Assembly (NCBI RefSeq): GCF_900182545.1
Contig: NZ_FXTJ01000002.1
Location: forward strand, 310,001 to 374,000
From: Geodermatophilus aquaeductus
GTDB lineage: Bacteria; Actinomycetota; Actinomycetes; Mycobacteriales; Geodermatophilaceae
DNA length: 64,000 nt
Reading direction: 5' to 3'
Position 1 is the first letter of the stretch; every line of letters starts with the position of its first letter. Under the pieces are notes generated by a model, which worked only from the letters and a program-made list of their open reading frames with translations, was not told the DNA's origin and did not search any database. This document shows positions 62,019 to 64,000 of this stretch, one piece after another. Made by a program: the position numbers and the translations under genes.

Positions 62019-63206
62019 TCACGCGGTCCGGACCGCGGCGGCCCGGTCCGCCGCCCGACGCAGTCCCGGCGCCAGCGTCAGGGACACCGCCAGCGATCCG
62101 ACCGCCAGCACCGTGACCGCCGACCCCGGCGTCAGCGCGTCGCCCAGCGCTCCCGCCAGCACGGCGAACACCCCCTGCCCGGTCATCCGCACCGCCGACT
62201 CGACGCCCAGCACCTGTCCGCGCACCTCGGCCGGCGTCAGCGCGACCAGCCACTCCTGCTGCGCCAGTCCCGTCGCGTAGCCGGCCGAGGCGACCGCCAC
62301 CAGGACGGCGGCCACCGGCACCGACGGCCCGAGCGCGAACAGCAGCAACGGCGCGGCCAGCAGCAGCCGCAACGCGGTGTTCGACCGCCGCCGCTGCGCC
62401 GACGTGAGGAACCGCCCGACCACCAGGTCGCCGGTCATCATCCCGACCGCCCCGGCCGCGAGCAGCCAGCCGCCGCGCTCCCCCGCGTACGGCACGAACA
62501 GCGCCTCGCACCCGACCACCAGCCCGTTCGGCACGCACAGCGCCACCAGCAGCGTGCGCGTCTCCCGCCGCGACAGCAGCAGCCGGTTGCCGCGCAGCGT
62601 CTCGGCCACCCCGGCCCGCCCGCTGCGCCGCGGCGCCCGCTCGGCCAGCCCGAACCGCAGCACGCCCACCGCGACGGCGGACACCGCGGCGGCCAGCGCG
62701 AACACCTGGGTCGTCGTCAGGGCGGTCAGCAGCAGGCCGCCGGCCGCGAACCCCACCACCTGGAACGCGCCGTTGGCCACGTTCGTCGTCGACCGGGCCA
62801 GCGGGTAAGCGCCTGGCGGCACGAGCTCCGACAGCAGCCCCCACCGCGCACCCGACCCGACCGACACCACGTAGGCGGTGCCGACGACGAGCAGCAGCCG
62901 CGGCGGGGGGCCGAGGCCGGGCAGCACCTGCAGGCCCAGCGCCGCCGTGGACACCGACCCGACGAGCACGAGCGTGCGCCGCGGCGGGCTCGCGTCGGCG
63001 GCCGACATCAGCGTGACCGCGCCGAGGGCCTGCGCGATCGAGGGGCCGAACATCGCCACCGCCGTCAGCAGCGCCGAGCCGGTCTGGCGGTGCACGAGCG
63101 TGGCCAGGGCCAGCGACGACGTCGTCGAGGCCACGGTGGTCAGCGCGGTGCCGGTCCACAGCGCGCGGAAGGCGGGGATGGCGAACAGCGCCCGGTAGGT
63201 GAGCAC
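62019..63206 (-). CDS. MFS transporter
   Basis: A 395-residue major facilitator with about 11-12 hydrophobic helices, beginning 'YRALFAIPAFRALWTGTALT', a pattern typical of the actinobacterial drug-efflux-like MFS group. The 'SAADASPPRRTLVL' loop between helices 2 and 3 is a degenerate MFS signature. The substrate is unknown. The upstream reading frame is open beyond GTG 63206 but not membrane-like. Divergent from the DUF5937 regulator with only 57 bp between starts, so that regulator may control it. Confidence 0.84.
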   Translation of the reverse strand: MLTYRALFAIPAFRALWTGTALTTVASTTSSLALATLVHRQTGSALLTAVAMFGPSIAQALGAVTLMSAADASPPRRTLVLVGSVSTAALGLQVLPGLGPPPRLLLVVGTAYVVSVGSGARWGLLSELVPPGAYPLARSTTNVANGAFQVVGFAAGGLLLTALTTTQVFALAAAVSAVAVGVLRFGLAERAPRRSGRAGVAETLRGNRLLLSRRETRTLLVALCVPNGLVVGCEALFVPYAGERGGWLLAAGAVGMMTGDLVVGRFLTSAQRRRSNTALRLLLAAPLLLFALGPSVPVAAVLVAVASAGYATGLAQQEWLVALTPAEVRGQVLGVESAVRMTGQGVFAVLAGALGDALTPGSAVTVLAVGSLAVSLTLAPGLRRAADRAAAVRTA

Positions 63207-63263
63207 GCCCCGACCGTCCGTCGCGGCGGCCCGGGCACCCACCGTTTCGGCTACCGTCGAAAG

Positions 63264-64000
63264 GTGGGTGAGTTCGTCGTCGACGCCGACGTCATGGCGC
63301 GCGCCCGCTTCGGCACCTCGCAGCTCACCGAGACGCTGGCCGGGCTCCGGATGCTCCTCTCGGCGCAGGTCCCGCCGTGGCACCGCCCGTGGCACGACGC
63401 CCACGCCGCCGCGCTGCGGGCGCGCCTCGACGACGACCCGGTCGGCGCCGCCCTGCTGCGCGCCGCCTTCGGCCGCACCTGGACCGCCGACTTCCTCACC
63501 GTCCCGCCCACGGCGCCCGACCTGACGCTCGACGAGGAGCTCACGTACCTGGAGTCCCTCGACGACGACGCCGTCCGCGCCGACCTCGAGGTGGCCACCG
63601 GCCCGGTCCCGCCCGAGCTGTCGGCCACGGGGCTGGCGCGCACCGCCGCCGGCCTGCTGCGCTGGACGTGGGCGCACACGATCCGCGACGAGTGGCCGCG
63701 CCGGCGCCGCGTGCTGCGCGCCGACGTCGTCGCCCGCACCGCCCGGCTCAGCAGCGGGGGCTGGTCGGGCGCGATCGACGGCCTCGCCCCCGGCGTCCGC
63801 TGGCTGGCTCACGGCCGGCTGCAGGTCAACGCCCACCCGTACCCGCCGCGCGACATCCGCGGCCGCGACCTGCTGTTCATCGCCGCGCACAGCCGCGGCA
63901 GCTGGGTGAGCTGGCGGCTGCCCGACACCTTCGCCGTCGTCTACCCGGTCACCGGCGCGCTCGCGGCGGGCCCCGCTCCCCTGCCCGAGCCGCTGGTGCG
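63264..64000 (+). CDS. DUF5937/ArsR-type transcriptional regulator, truncated by window edge
   Basis: An open frame starting with GTG 63264 runs off the right end (245 residues visible). The start 'DADVMARARFGTSQLTETLA' and the 'DEELTYLESLDDD' segment fit the DUF5937 domain, which in actinobacteria precedes an ArsR-like winged helix; that helix would lie beyond the window. It is divergent from the MFS transporter, so probably a local repressor of it. Only the N-terminal part can be judged. Confidence 0.72.
   Translation, partial: MGEFVVDADVMARARFGTSQLTETLAGLRMLLSAQVPPWHRPWHDAHAAALRARLDDDPVGAALLRAAFGRTWTADFLTVPPTAPDLTLDEELTYLESLDDDAVRADLEVATGPVPPELSATGLARTAAGLLRWTWAHTIRDEWPRRRRVLRADVVARTARLSSGGWSGAIDGLAPGVRWLAHGRLQVNAHPYPPRDIRGRDLLFIAAHSRGSWVSWRLPDTFAVVYPVTGALAAGPAPLPEPLV

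Overview
The window is very GC-rich, uses many GTG starts, and packs genes tightly with frequent 4-bp GTGA stop/start overlaps. Together with a type-B succinate dehydrogenase, GAF-ANTAR and BTAD/AfsR-type regulators, an ECF41 sigma factor and a HupB-like HU with a lysine-rich tail, this points to an actinobacterium. Overall style and gene mix suggest a Geodermatophilaceae-like lineage; that is an inference without database support. No rRNA, tRNA, CRISPR array or intact insertion sequence was recognised.

Layout. 1-2.7 kb: an AT-richer three-gene island on the minus strand (DUF5663-like protein, P-loop ATPase, and an unknown protein cut by the window edge). 3-10.2 kb: DUF1801 protein, ABC exporter, FNT channel, CrtA-like protein, GNAT, BtrH-type protein, and a sulfite-oxidase-like/flavin-reductase pair. 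10.3-13.8 kb: sdhCAB. 13.9-17.4 kb: HxlR regulator, thioesterase, lipoprotein, DUF6204 protein, GH16-like protein and LURP-one-like protein. 17.5-27.0 kb: a nine-gene plus-strand operon running from an inositol-phosphate synthase to a PIG-L deacetylase, with a YcaO protein in the middle. 27.1-33.8 kb: galE, small enzymes, a retron-type reverse transcriptase with a candidate msr-msd RNA, and a PRC-barrel protein. 33.8-36 kb: dhaKLM. 36-44.7 kb: AlkZ-like glycosylase, SRPBCC protein, desaturase, two GAF-ANTAR regulators, a second ABC exporter and a NarL-type two-component system. 44.7-48.3 kb: a somewhat lower-GC segment with a lipoprotein, a peptidoglycan amidase, a PD-(D/E)XK-like nuclease and a UDG-like protein. 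48.4-64 kb: DUF1905/YdeI protein, methyltransferase, AfsR-like regulator, an ECF41 sigma factor with its carboxymuconolactone-decarboxylase partner, HU, a MOSC protein, ychF, a Baeyer-Villiger-type monooxygenase, an alpha/beta hydrolase, a conserved unknown, an MFS transporter and a partial DUF5937 regulator.

Most interesting content. (1) A retron at 29.69-31.20 kb. A 20-bp inverted repeat (one G-U pair) encloses 120 nt containing two short hairpins and a third stem, and ends 4 nt before a reverse transcriptase with YVDD and retron-like motifs. (2) The 17.5-27.0 kb operon, which combines a sugar-phosphate cyclase, an HD-like protein, a methyltransferase, a Gfo/Idh oxidoreductase, a zinc-ribbon MBL-fold protein, a stand-alone YcaO, a TIM-barrel isomerase, a GT4 glycosyltransferase and a PIG-L deacetylase. 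It looks like a pathway to an undescribed cyclitol glycoside. (3) The nuclease/UDG-like gene pair at 46.5-48.3 kb and the ATPase island at the left edge are plausible defence modules. Regulatory sequence readable by eye includes an ECF41-type promoter and a CRP-like palindrome over the dhaKLM promoter.
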